Positions 38,160 through 46,065 of a stretch of DNA of 64,000 bases are shown here, in pieces; the stretch's first letter is position 1; each line of letters starts with the position of its first letter. The stretch is from contig NZ_LRUB01000036.1 in the NCBI RefSeq assembly GCF_001550065.1, forward strand, positions 124,001-188,000, read 5' to 3'. The notes beneath the pieces are model-generated. The model ran no database searches and was not told the origin of the DNA. It worked only from the letters and a program-made list of their open reading frames with translations. The position numbers and the translations under genes were made by a program. The DNA is from Kordiimonas lipolytica (GTDB taxonomy: Bacteria > Pseudomonadota > Alphaproteobacteria > Sphingomonadales > Kordiimonadaceae).

Positions 38160-38654
38160 TTAGTCAATGCCATTGATGCTGCTGCGGCGCTCAAGCTGCA
38201 TATTGTCTTTCCACACACCATGCAGCTGGCCGATACGTTCCCGTACGCCGAAAACACGGAATCCGCAGGCTTCGTGGATCGCTCTTGAGGCTTCATTTTC
38301 AGGGAAAATGCCAGCCTGCAATGTCCAAAAGCCCAGTTCTTCGGAACGTGTGATCAACGCATTCAGCAACAATTTTCCCACGCCTTTGCCCCGCGCGTCT
38401 TCTCCCACATAAACGCTGACCTCCGCGACGCCACCATAGACGCAGCGGTCGGATACCGGCCACATGACGGCCCAGCCCAGAACATGGTCGTCTTCGGTGG
38501 CAACCAGCGTGCTGTTTTTGATGCTTTTGCCTTCAAAATCGGCCTGCGCCTTCGGCTTGGTCTCGAAGGTGGCGAGACCTGTCTTGATGCCTTCGCGGTA
38601 GATGCGGTCCACATCGGGCCAGTCAGTGGGGCTATAGTCGCGGGTTGTGATCAT
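38160..38654 (-). CDS. GNAT N-acetyltransferase (Pat/phosphinothricin-type)
   Basis: 164 residues. It starts TTRDYSPTDWPDVDRIYREG and has ETKPKAQADFE, then the acetyl-CoA loop VGEDARGKGVGKLLL, and IFPENEASRAIHEACGFR near the C-terminus. These are typical of the phosphinothricin/methionine-sulfoximine acetyltransferase branch. The start is supported by AAGGAG. Its natural substrate is not known; related enzymes also act on toxic amino acid analogues. Confidence 0.85.
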   Translation of the reverse strand: MITTRDYSPTDWPDVDRIYREGIKTGLATFETKPKAQADFEGKSIKNSTLVATEDDHVLGWAVMWPVSDRCVYGGVAEVSVYVGEDARGKGVGKLLLNALITRSEELGFWTLQAGIFPENEASRAIHEACGFRVFGVRERIGQLHGVWKDNMQLERRSSINGID

Positions 38655-38752
38655 CCTCGGGCGCTCCTTGCAGCTGAAAACCTACAGCTGAAATTGTTCC
38701 TTGGGCAAGTCGCAACTTGCCATAAATCGATGATCTGGCCTCATGAATGAAG

Positions 38753-39055
38753 TCAGGGTGCGCGGCTGTCCGTTCGCTGCAGGGCGCGGCGGATGAAGCC
38801 CGGAAGGCGTGGTGTGATAAGGCGGATCTTGCTGTTGGCGACCGGATAGCGCCCGCGCGTGCGCCTGATCCAGCGGCGCATGCCAGGGTGGAAGGCGGCC
38901 AATGAGAAGCCAAGAGCAATCAGCACAATGCCAGTGGGAAGCGGCAAGGGCAGAGTCAGGAAACCGAGCACCAGCAGGATAATAGCCAAGGGTAATGCTA
39001 CCCACTTGAGCAGACGTAGTCTGATGCGCGCTTTGTTTCTTTCAGATGAATTCAT
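38753..39055 (-). CDS. Small membrane protein, PGPGW-like
   Basis: About 100 residues from ATG 39055. Two hydrophobic segments flank a turn TLPLPLPTGIVLI, followed by a basic cytoplasmic tail WIRRTRGRYPVANSKIRLI. It closely resembles another small protein at 56650-56919 (TPIPFGLIFF, then VRRARGRF), so the two are paralogues. Function unknown. Confidence 0.65.
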   Translation of the reverse strand: MNSSERNKARIRLRLLKWVALPLAIILLVLGFLTLPLPLPTGIVLIALGFSLAAFHPGMRRWIRRTRGRYPVANSKIRLITPRLPGFIRRALQRTDSRAP

Positions 39056-39198
39056 TATTGGCACCGGCCCTATACACAGATTGGCACTGTTCATGCCGAT
39101 GAATTATCTCATATTTATGACCACGGGCCGCGGCGTGGTATTTTTCCGCAAATTGTGGCCTATTGGATGCAGACCAACAAAGATCGAGGGAGAGAATT

Positions 39199-39621
39199 AT
39201 GGACAATGCACTTTTGGGGCCTGTGCTTGCGCAGGTGGCGCTTACATTCGTGGCTTGGCTTATCCTGTATTGGCGGCGTCTGCCTGCCATGGCGGCAGCG
39301 AAGCCAACCAAGGAACAGATGCAGGACAAGGCGAATTTGGCAAAACTGCCGCCGAAGGCCCGTTATGCTGCGGAAAACTACAATCACCTGTTTGAAATGC
39401 CGGTGCTTTTTTATGTGCTGTGCCTAGGCGCGATGATCACCGGTCTTGGCGATGGGCTGACGGCGAAACTGGCTTGGGCTTATGTGGCTCTGCGCCTTGT
39501 TCACACCCTCATTCATTCCAGTTACAACAATGTGATGCACCGTTTCACGGCTTTCACGCTTAGCGGCCTTGTGCTTCTTGTCATGTTCGGTCAGATTGCG
39601 CTCAAATACTGGAGCATCTGA
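39199..39621 (+). CDS. MAPEG-family membrane protein
   Basis: 140 residues from ATG 39199, with GGGAG upstream. It is a four-helix MAPEG protein (membrane-associated eicosanoid/glutathione metabolism): AENYNHLFEMPVLFYVLCLG and ALRLVHTLIHSSYNNVMHRF are the conserved motifs. The family may conjugate glutathione, but bacterial members have unproven activities. It overlaps the next gene by one base. Confidence 0.88.
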   Translation: MDNALLGPVLAQVALTFVAWLILYWRRLPAMAAAKPTKEQMQDKANLAKLPPKARYAAENYNHLFEMPVLFYVLCLGAMITGLGDGLTAKLAWAYVALRLVHTLIHSSYNNVMHRFTAFTLSGLVLLVMFGQIALKYWSI

Positions 39622-40163
39622 TGGCGGACTTTTTCGATCATATCACTGACAAGCACAAAGCGTTTGTGGAGGCACAGCCGATGTTTTTCACGGCGTCGGC
39701 CTGCGCTGAGGGGCGGATCAACCTGAGCCCCAAGGGCATGGATTGTTTTCGTGTGCTCTCGCCAAAGCTTTGTGGCTATCTGGATATGACCGGAAGCGGC
39801 AATGAGACAGCCGCCCACATCAAAAACGATGGCCGCATTACGCTGATGTTTAACAGCTTCACGCGTAATGCGCTCATCTACCGCATATACGGCCGGGGCA
39901 GGGTGGTAAGGCCGCACCATGACGGGTTCGGCGCCCTGAAGGCAAACTTCCCAGACCAGCCTGGCGCCCGCCAGATCATTCTGGTGGATGTGGAAAGCAC
40001 ACAGACAAGCTGTGGCTATGCCGTGCCTGAAATGGAGCTGGTGGCCGAACGTCAGACTTTGGTTAAATCCGCTGAAAGAAAGGGCGAAGACGGTATCCGC
40101 GCCTATCAGCAAGAGAAAAATCTGGTGTCGATCGACGGGTTCGACACCGGGTTGAATGATTGA
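39621..40163 (+). CDS. Pyridoxamine 5'-phosphate oxidase-like flavin protein
   Basis: 180 residues of the split-barrel FMN-binding fold. Motif NLSPKGMDCFRVLSPKLCGY in the N-terminal half, then AHIKNDGRITLMFNSF and YRIYGRGRVVR. It is co-transcribed with the MAPEG protein (TGATG overlap) and the zinc-ribbon gene after it. It is most like the family of small pyridoxamine-phosphate-oxidase-related proteins that reduce or oxidise flavin-like substrates. It is not PdxH itself. Confidence 0.82.
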   Translation: MADFFDHITDKHKAFVEAQPMFFTASACAEGRINLSPKGMDCFRVLSPKLCGYLDMTGSGNETAAHIKNDGRITLMFNSFTRNALIYRIYGRGRVVRPHHDGFGALKANFPDQPGARQIILVDVESTQTSCGYAVPEMELVAERQTLVKSAERKGEDGIRAYQQEKNLVSIDGFDTGLND

Positions 40164-40686
40164 TGCCATGACGCAGGTATTTGAGGACCATAACCGTTTG
40201 ATCCCGGTCCGGACCGGGCTGTCGGCGTCTGATGCCCAGCTTTTGAAGTCGGTGCTGAATGCCAACGGCGTTGACGTGTTTCTCACCAACGAGAATATGA
40301 GCGCGATGAATATCGGCCTGCGCACGGACGTGATGGTGCGGGCAATCGACAAGGTGCGGGTGGACGCTGTCCTCAACAAAGTGGCCACCATGCCGCGTTG
40401 CCAGCTGCCGACGCGGATGGATGAAGACGGCGAGGAACTCGCCTGTCGTCACTGCGGTTCGGAGCGGGTGCACCCCTTTGAAGGCGCGGTGCCCACCATC
40501 ATCCCGGGGATCAAGCTGAAGGCCAGCAGGGGTGAGCGCTGGTATCACTGCCTGCAGTGCGACAGCTATTTCAAGAACAGCTTGTCGCGTACTGCCAGCT
40601 TCCCGCTCGCCCTGATGTGGGGCGGGGTGCTGGCCGGAATTACTCTCTTGATCATCTGGCTGATCGAATTCCTGCGCTGGCTTTAA
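40156..40686 (+). CDS. Membrane-anchored DUF2007 / zinc-ribbon protein
   Basis: 176 residues (172 if ATG 40168 is used). The N-terminal DUF2007-like part (LIPVRTGLSASDAQLLKSVL, then VDVFLTNEN) is followed by CRHCGSE and later CLQCDSYF, a putative CxxC...CxxC zinc ribbon, and a C-terminal hydrophobic helix LALMWGGVLAGITLLIIWLI. It overlaps the preceding gene by eight bases. It probably binds zinc at the membrane face; role unknown. Confidence 0.72.
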   Translation: MIDAMTQVFEDHNRLIPVRTGLSASDAQLLKSVLNANGVDVFLTNENMSAMNIGLRTDVMVRAIDKVRVDAVLNKVATMPRCQLPTRMDEDGEELACRHCGSERVHPFEGAVPTIIPGIKLKASRGERWYHCLQCDSYFKNSLSRTASFPLALMWGGVLAGITLLIIWLIEFLRWL

Positions 40687-40744
40687 GGCCCAAGAGATTC
40701 TCTGCAGTTACCATGGTGCGCAAGCGCTTACCGCAAGCCTTGTA

Positions 40745-42103
40745 TCAATAGCTTAGCTGGTCAAACAGCGGCTCAACACCGCCCCAGGTGCCATGGTATT
40801 TGTGCAGGATCTGGTCAGCTGGGGTCATGCCGGTCTCGACACTTTCCCACAGTGAGTTCAGGAAACCCTGTTCGGTATCGCCGCTGGAGGACAGGCGGGC
40901 CCGGTTTTTGAGCCCCAGATCAGCGATCTTGAGAACCTCTTCGCCCAAATCGCGGAAGCAGCCGCCTTTGGGATCTTGGGCTTCAAGGCCGCGACGCGGC
41001 ACATCGGCGCGCATTTTGGCGACATCTTCGGCGCTCCAGCGCTTGATCAGATCATGCGCGGCGGCTTGTGCCTCAGTGTCATACAGAAGGCCAACCCACA
41101 GTGCGGGCAGGGCGCACAGGCGGTTCCAGGGGCCACCGTCTGCCCCGCGCATTTCAAGGAATGTCTTTAGGCGCACTTCCGGGAAAAGCGTGGTCATATG
41201 GTCTTCCCAGTCGGTCATGGTTGGCAGCTCGCCGGGGAGGGCAGGCAGTTCGCCTTTCATGAAGTCCCGGAAGCTTTGGCCTGAGGCGTCAATATATTTG
41301 CCGCCGCGGCGCACGAAATACATCGGCACGTCCAGAACATGATCGACCCAGCGCTCGAACCCCATGCCGTCTTCGAACACGAATGGCAAGGTGCCGCAGC
41401 GGTCCGGGTCTGTGTCGGTCCAGATGTGGCTGCGATAGCTTTTGAAGCCGTTTGGCTTGCCTTCGGTGAGGGGCGAGTTGGCGAACAGCGCGGTCGCCAG
41501 CGGCTGCAGCGCGAGGCTGATGCGGAATTTTTCCACCATGTCGGCCTCATCGGCGAAATCCAGATTCACCTGTACGGTGCAGGTGCGCAGCATCATGTCC
41601 AGACCCAGGTTACCCTTCTTGGGCATATAGGCGCGCATGATGTCATAGCGCGCCTTCGGCATGATCGGCACTTCTTCGCGCTTGAGGGTTGGGTGGAAGC
41701 CAAGGCCCAGGAAGCCGATGTTCAGCCGTTCGCCAATTTCGCGGGTACAGCGCAGGTGGCTGGATGTTTCGTCGCAGGTCTGGTGGATATTTTCAAGCGG
41801 TGCGCCGGACAGCTCAAACTGCCCGCCGGGCTCCAGTGTCACGGATGCGCCGTTCTTTTTCGCGGCAATCAGTTTGCCGCCTTCTTCCACAGCTTCCCAG
41901 CCGTTGTCGACGAACGCCTGCAAAACATCCTTGATGCCGGGGCGACCGTTTTCGCCTTCCCAAGCAAGGGGGGCTTTAGTGTCGCGATGAAAAACGAATT
42001 TCTCGTGTTCGGACCCGATGCGCCAGTTCGACCTGTCAGGCTTCGAGCCCTGTTCCAGGTATGACACAAGCTGTGCTTTGGACTCGATGATGGCGCTTGA
42101 CAT
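40745..42103 (-). CDS. gshA: Glutamate-cysteine ligase (plant/alphaproteobacterial type)
   Basis: Makes gamma-glutamylcysteine for glutathione. 452 residues; the N-terminal segment RIGSEHEKFVFH has the conserved EHEKF, then TLEPGGQFELSGAP, the RAYMPKKGNLGLDMM region and the long C-terminal domain with LFPEVRLKTFLEMRGADGG. It belongs to the class found in plants and alphaproteobacteria rather than the E. coli GshA. Upstream on the minus strand is a 190-base gap, then the CDO-like gene, so cysteine and glutathione genes lie near each other. Confidence 0.95.
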   Translation of the reverse strand: MSSAIIESKAQLVSYLEQGSKPDRSNWRIGSEHEKFVFHRDTKAPLAWEGENGRPGIKDVLQAFVDNGWEAVEEGGKLIAAKKNGASVTLEPGGQFELSGAPLENIHQTCDETSSHLRCTREIGERLNIGFLGLGFHPTLKREEVPIMPKARYDIMRAYMPKKGNLGLDMMLRTCTVQVNLDFADEADMVEKFRISLALQPLATALFANSPLTEGKPNGFKSYRSHIWTDTDPDRCGTLPFVFEDGMGFERWVDHVLDVPMYFVRRGGKYIDASGQSFRDFMKGELPALPGELPTMTDWEDHMTTLFPEVRLKTFLEMRGADGGPWNRLCALPALWVGLLYDTEAQAAAHDLIKRWSAEDVAKMRADVPRRGLEAQDPKGGCFRDLGEEVLKIADLGLKNRARLSSSGDTEQGFLNSLWESVETGMTPADQILHKYHGTWGGVEPLFDQLSY

Positions 42104-42292
42104 AAAAGGGGTGTTCCTCGACCGAACTTTTGTACTTAGAAAAAGTAGGGCCTAGATAAGCAGCAATCAAGAAAAGTAAACCCCGGTCACGCGTTAGTTA
42201 CAGATTTGGCGGGCTGGGATCGCTGACCGGTTGGTCGAAAAAGTCAGGGAATGACAGGCTTTTCACCGATGAATGCGTTCAAGTGAAAAAAT

Positions 42293-42850
42293 CTAATTCC
42301 TGTGAGCAGATGGGCCATATGGTACATTGATGGCGCACGGATTGTCCGACAGGTCCATGCCGTAAACATGGATGGTTGTTGTCACCTTGTCGGTTGGGTT
42401 AAACAGGCGGTGAATACCTTCAGGGTTTGGATTAACCGTTGCGATGGCACCCTTGCCGGCGGTGATTTTCCCTGTCGACCGCACGCCGTTCTCGCCCTTG
42501 TCGCACTGCGCGTAAGTCTCACACCCGATTTCGCCGGATACCACGCCTACACAGCCCCAAGCGTTGTGACCATGAACAGGGGTTTCTGCGCCAGGATGCC
42601 ACTCCACCTGCAGTACCGAAAAAAAGCCGGACGGATGGGAATAGAGGACCTTGCGGCGGTAGCCGCGGGCATTTACCGGGGTGTCTGAAAAGTCGTCCAG
42701 CTTGATGTGTGGCAGCACGCGTTCCATCAGGCGGGTAATTTCATCTTTATGGCAGTTAGCTGCGGCGCAGGTGACAGCCGTGCAGGCTTCCTTGACCAGG
42801 CTGGCAATGTCAACCGGTGACTGAAGGGATGGAATTCCATCTTTTGGCAT
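42293..42850 (-). CDS. Cysteine dioxygenase-type cupin (thiol dioxygenase)
   Basis: A single-iron cupin of 185 residues from ATG 42850. The 3-His site is visible: HPGAETPVHGHNAWG (His93 and His95) and GIHRLF (His147), with HVYG at 161-164. Members oxidise cysteine to cysteinesulfinate, or mercaptopropionate or a related thiol. The exact substrate cannot be read from sequence. It is next to gshA, consistent with thiol metabolism. A palindrome ACAATATA-CCAA-TATATTGT lies 42-61 bases upstream. Confidence 0.82.
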   Translation of the reverse strand: MPKDGIPSLQSPVDIASLVKEACTAVTCAAANCHKDEITRLMERVLPHIKLDDFSDTPVNARGYRRKVLYSHPSGFFSVLQVEWHPGAETPVHGHNAWGCVGVVSGEIGCETYAQCDKGENGVRSTGKITAGKGAIATVNPNPEGIHRLFNPTDKVTTTIHVYGMDLSDNPCAINVPYGPSAHRN

Positions 42851-42891
42851 TGTTATAACCTCTGTAACCTGCATGGCGCTGTTGATGAGGT

Positions 42892-42911
42892 ACAATATAC
42901 CAATATATTGT
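42892..42911. promoter_or_regulatory. Perfect inverted repeat upstream of the thiol dioxygenase gene
   Basis: ACAATATA-CCAA-TATATTGT, arms exact over eight bases. It lies 42-61 bases before the start codon. It could be a repressor site or a promoter core (TATATT/TATA); the owner is unknown. Confidence 0.55.
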
Positions 42912-42985
42912 CAGAAATTGTTTGCTATTTTCTGATTTGTTATGGGGTGCTGTGAAAAATTTTTCTTCCACCACGTGATTTTGGG

Positions 42986-43729
42986 TCACCAATCACCTAG
43001 AGCAGATTGCCACAGGCTGATAGCTGACATAGCCGCTGTGTCGGCGCGCAATACGCGCGGACCCAGGGCAACCACTACCGTGTTGGGGTGTGCGCGAATG
43101 AGCGCCCGCTCGTGGTCGTCAAACCCGCCTTCGGGCCCAATCAGAATGCCCCAGGGTGCCGGGTCTGATTTATCATGGGCTGCCTGAAGCGCCACATGGG
43201 CGGGCGTACCGGAAAGGTCTTCGTCGCAGAACATGATCTTGCGGTCCATCGGCCAGTCGGCGATCAGTTTGTCGAGCTTGATGGGTTCGCCCACCGTGGG
43301 CACATTCAGCCTTTCACACTGTTCGGCCGCCTCAACGGCATTGGCGTGTAACCGGTCTGTTTTCACCCGGTCAACAATGGTGCGCCGCGTCAGCATGGGG
43401 ATCATATGGCTTACACCCAGTTCGGTGGCCTTTTGCGCCATGAAGTCCAACCGGGCTTTTTTGATGGGGGCGAAGGCAAGCCATAGGTCCGGCTCCTTGC
43501 GCTGGTCCTTGAGCTTGGCGCCCAGGCTGAGCGTCACGGCCTTTTTCTGGACGCTCGCGATTTCAGACGCCCATTCACCGTCGCTGCCATTGAACAGAGC
43601 TACCGCGTCACCAACCCGTGCCCGCATCACATTCGCCAGATAGTGGGATTGGTCAGGCCCCAGCGTCAGCATGCCGTCGCCCGGGAGGGCGGCTTCCACA
43701 TACAGGCGGTGCTGGATTTTCTTGCTCAT
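42986..43729 (-). CDS. rsmE: 16S rRNA (uracil1498-N3)-methyltransferase
   Basis: Methylates U1498 of 16S rRNA. 247 residues from ATG 43729. N-terminal PUA-like domain (RLYVEAALPGDGMLTLGPDQ, HYLANVMRARVGD), then the SPOUT domain with ILIGPEGGFDDHERALIRAH and LGPRVLRADTAAMSAI, the deep-knot SAM site. An upstream longer frame to 43816 is not supported. Confidence 0.93.
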   Translation of the reverse strand: MSKKIQHRLYVEAALPGDGMLTLGPDQSHYLANVMRARVGDAVALFNGSDGEWASEIASVQKKAVTLSLGAKLKDQRKEPDLWLAFAPIKKARLDFMAQKATELGVSHMIPMLTRRTIVDRVKTDRLHANAVEAAEQCERLNVPTVGEPIKLDKLIADWPMDRKIMFCDEDLSGTPAHVALQAAHDKSDPAPWGILIGPEGGFDDHERALIRAHPNTVVVALGPRVLRADTAAMSAISLWQSALGDW

Positions 43730-43869
43730 GGGCGGATATCCCGGCGTTGTTGATGGCTTCCTGTTGGTGATGCCTTGATGCGCGCCTCGCCGCAAGGAAA
43801 TTTTCTTGCCGCCCATCTGCGCGGGCCTATTTCACGTAGAAAGGGGAATACAAAGGAAGGGGAAGCATC

Positions 43870-44388
43870 ATGATCAGGAAACTGGGCGCATACGCGCTTG
43901 CAGGCCTTATGGCAACCACAGCGGCATGGGCCGAACAGGTTGATATCACGAGCGACAGCTTCAAATGCCTGAACGACATGCAGAAGGTACGGCACTTTTT
44001 TGTCGATAACCTTTTGGGGGACCTTGAAGCCACGCTTGAAGTGGCCAACAGCAAAAAAGGTGGTGTTTACCCACCCGGCTCAGTCGTGCAATTGGTACCA
44101 ACAGAAGTGATGGTCAAGCGCGAGAAGGGCTGGAGCCCACGCACCAAAGACTGGGAGTTTTTCGAGCTGGACGTGTCGGCCGACGGCAGCCTGATCAAAG
44201 TGCGCGGCACGGATCAGGCCGTGAATAAATTTGGTGGCAATTGCCTGGAATGCCATGAACGTGCGCGCCCGCAGTGGGACATGATCTGTGAACAGGGACA
44301 TGGTTGCCTGCCGATCCCGATCACCAGGAAGCAGATCGCCCAGATACAGGCGGCAGACCCACGCTGTACGCCTGCCGAAGGGGATTAA
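43870..44388 (+). CDS. Periplasmic protein with a haem-c motif (P460-like)
   Basis: 172 residues with a signal peptide to AAWA. It has a CxxCH haem-attachment motif (NCLECHERA) near residue 126, after a beta-rich region (PPGSVVQLVPTEVMVKREKG, WEFFELDVSADGSLIKVRGT). This arrangement is similar to cytochrome P460-type proteins, but the family's cross-linking lysine cannot be assigned. Possibly an electron-transfer or stress-related haemoprotein. It overlaps the GNAT gene by four bases (convergent). Confidence 0.7.
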   Translation: MIRKLGAYALAGLMATTAAWAEQVDITSDSFKCLNDMQKVRHFFVDNLLGDLEATLEVANSKKGGVYPPGSVVQLVPTEVMVKREKGWSPRTKDWEFFELDVSADGSLIKVRGTDQAVNKFGGNCLECHERARPQWDMICEQGHGCLPIPITRKQIAQIQAADPRCTPAEGD

Positions 44389-44864
44389 GCCAGCTGCTTG
44401 ACCATATAGCGCACCAGCTTGCCGCTCTTGAGCACGCCGGTGCCTACTTCCGAGAAGCCCATGCGGGCATGGAACGCGTCTGAGCCCGGGTTGGGCGGGT
44501 CGATATTAACCTCGCAGGTCACACAGGGTTTGCCCAAAGCCCGCGCTTTGGCGAACAGGTCGTTATATAGGGCGCGGGCAAGGCCCTGGCCGCGAGCGCT
44601 TTCTGCGGTGATCACCCGGTCAATATAGGCAAAGCTTTGGTACCTATCGCGGAACCAAAGGAAATTGGGGCTTTTGTAGTCTGCCGTTTCGTCAAAGGCG
44701 ATCAGAAAGGCCTGTGCAGGTGCAACGCCGCACGCGTAAAAGGCGCCAGCAACCATGGCCTGATACTCTGCAGGCTCAAGGTGCGAGGTTTCGCGCACAT
44801 GGGCTTCGTTCAGCGCCAGTATGTCCTGTTCCTTCAGCCTGCTAAGGGGTTGAATATCAACCAT
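44385..44864 (-). CDS. GNAT-family N-acetyltransferase
   Basis: 159 residues from ATG 44864, with AGGAG five bases upstream. The acetyl-CoA motif is RVITAESARGQGLARALYND, and NPGSDAFHARMGFSEVG is the last GNAT element. Substrate unknown. The start at 44882 in the same frame is less likely. Confidence 0.8.
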   Translation of the reverse strand: MVDIQPLSRLKEQDILALNEAHVRETSHLEPAEYQAMVAGAFYACGVAPAQAFLIAFDETADYKSPNFLWFRDRYQSFAYIDRVITAESARGQGLARALYNDLFAKARALGKPCVTCEVNIDPPNPGSDAFHARMGFSEVGTGVLKSGKLVRYMVKQLA

Positions 44865-45026
44865 AAAAACTCCTTTGATCACGTATGCAGAATAGCGCAG
44901 ATATGAACTTTGGTGCCACCATTAATTCAAATTTTATGCGTTCAGTGACAGCGTATGCGGGTTGTCGTACACTCTGGCCGAGCAATGAGGCTCCCAAAAG
45001 GGGAGCGGCAATTGGTTGGAAGAACC

Positions 45027-45977
45027 ATGATACAGAATGTAGCGGGCGCATATGCGCAACAGCCGCGGTTTGCGGCATCAAATGGACAGGACGCAGATCG
45101 TGACGCGCTCCGCTTTAATGGGGCGCGCGAGCGAGGCTTTGCCTTTGGCAGGCGCAAGCACGACCATGTTGTCGATGAAATCAAAAAGCAGACAGAGACC
45201 ACAGCAGCCGTGACCTATGGTCCGGGCGCTGGTGGTGCAGGCGTGCTGACCGCGTCCAATGGCGATGATGTTGCGAGCACGACTGCCCCAGTCCTGTCAG
45301 CCACAGAGGCAGCCACGACAGCAACAACAGGGGCAGACACCAACGCTGTGGCGGTCACGAAGGATGGCAGCTTCAATATCAATGTCACCATTACAGGCGA
45401 AGGCGGTACCGGCGGCAAGGGCGTGATCCATTTCGAGGAAGGCGGCAGCTATGCCTTCAGCCTTTCGGATCATCCTGGCGCCAAATATCGTCTGGTGGGC
45501 CTTGACGGCGGGAACGGATCATCGAACCCGAACAATATCAAGGGCACGATTTTCCTGAACGGTGCAGAAATCAAGCTGGGTGACCTGAAAGACAAGGTCA
45601 GTGAATTCCTGAGGAAGCGTGACGAGATCGCGGCCAAGCCGGATGAGGTTCCCGGGAAACAGAAGAAGCGCGCAGGCGATATCACGCTGGATGACCTGAA
45701 GGCCTTTAATCTTTTGCCCACGCCTGATGTGGGCGTATTGAACATCCATGACGACCGGTTCGACAAATCGAAATTTACGGACAAACAGGTGCTTAGCCTA
45801 AAGGTTGCTGCGAAGCTTGCGACCAACGAGCCCCTTAACCCGATCCCCGAGGATGAGGAAAAGGAAAGGGGCCAGGGACTTAAGCTCGGGCACGCTAAGG
45901 ATGGCCACGCCTCCTACGGGCGCGGGTTGAAACTTGGGCACCAGAAGGATCTCGGCATCCTCGCCTTTTACGCCTGA
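45027..45977 (+). CDS. Hypothetical protein with a duplicated C-terminal GLKLGH motif
   Basis: 316 residues from ATG 45027 (GGAAG upstream). The N-terminal part is positively charged and Ala/Thr-rich; the middle (DGSFNINVTITGEGGTGGKG, DHPGAKYRLVG) looks like a beta-sandwich or an extracellular-type module; then DITLDDLKAFNLLPTPDVGV and a C-terminal tandem motif GQGLKLGHAKDGHASYGRGL, KLGHQKDLG. No signal peptide is evident. I do not recognise a family. Two adjacent hairpins follow it. Confidence 0.62.
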   Translation: MIQNVAGAYAQQPRFAASNGQDADRDALRFNGARERGFAFGRRKHDHVVDEIKKQTETTAAVTYGPGAGGAGVLTASNGDDVASTTAPVLSATEAATTATTGADTNAVAVTKDGSFNINVTITGEGGTGGKGVIHFEEGGSYAFSLSDHPGAKYRLVGLDGGNGSSNPNNIKGTIFLNGAEIKLGDLKDKVSEFLRKRDEIAAKPDEVPGKQKKRAGDITLDDLKAFNLLPTPDVGVLNIHDDRFDKSKFTDKQVLSLKVAAKLATNEPLNPIPEDEEKERGQGLKLGHAKDGHASYGRGLKLGHQKDLGILAFYA

Positions 45978-45988
45978 AGTGCGGTGTC

Positions 45989-46058
45989 ATTCGCCGACTT
46001 GATCGGCGAATCCATTAAATCAGTGGACTCGCCGGTCGAGCCGGCGAGTGACGATTTT
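45989..46058 (+). terminator. Double hairpin with T run after the 45027 gene
   Basis: Hairpin 1 ATTCGCCGA-CTTGA-TCGGCGAAT (45989-46011), then hairpin 2 ACTCGCCGG-TCGAG-CCGGCGAGT (46027-46049) followed by GACGATTTTT. The loops and arms are similar, so it looks like a duplicated or REP-like element serving as the terminator. The acyl-CoA dehydrogenase stop at 46066 converges on it. Confidence 0.6.
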
Positions 46059-46065
46059 TCCACCC

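Noticed and set aside
42224..42237. Short palindrome TGACCGGTTGGTCG upstream of gshA, superficially similar to the RutR-like boxes
   Set aside because: The arms are shorter and the ends differ (no TTGAC/GTCAA), so I do not group it with the three sites.
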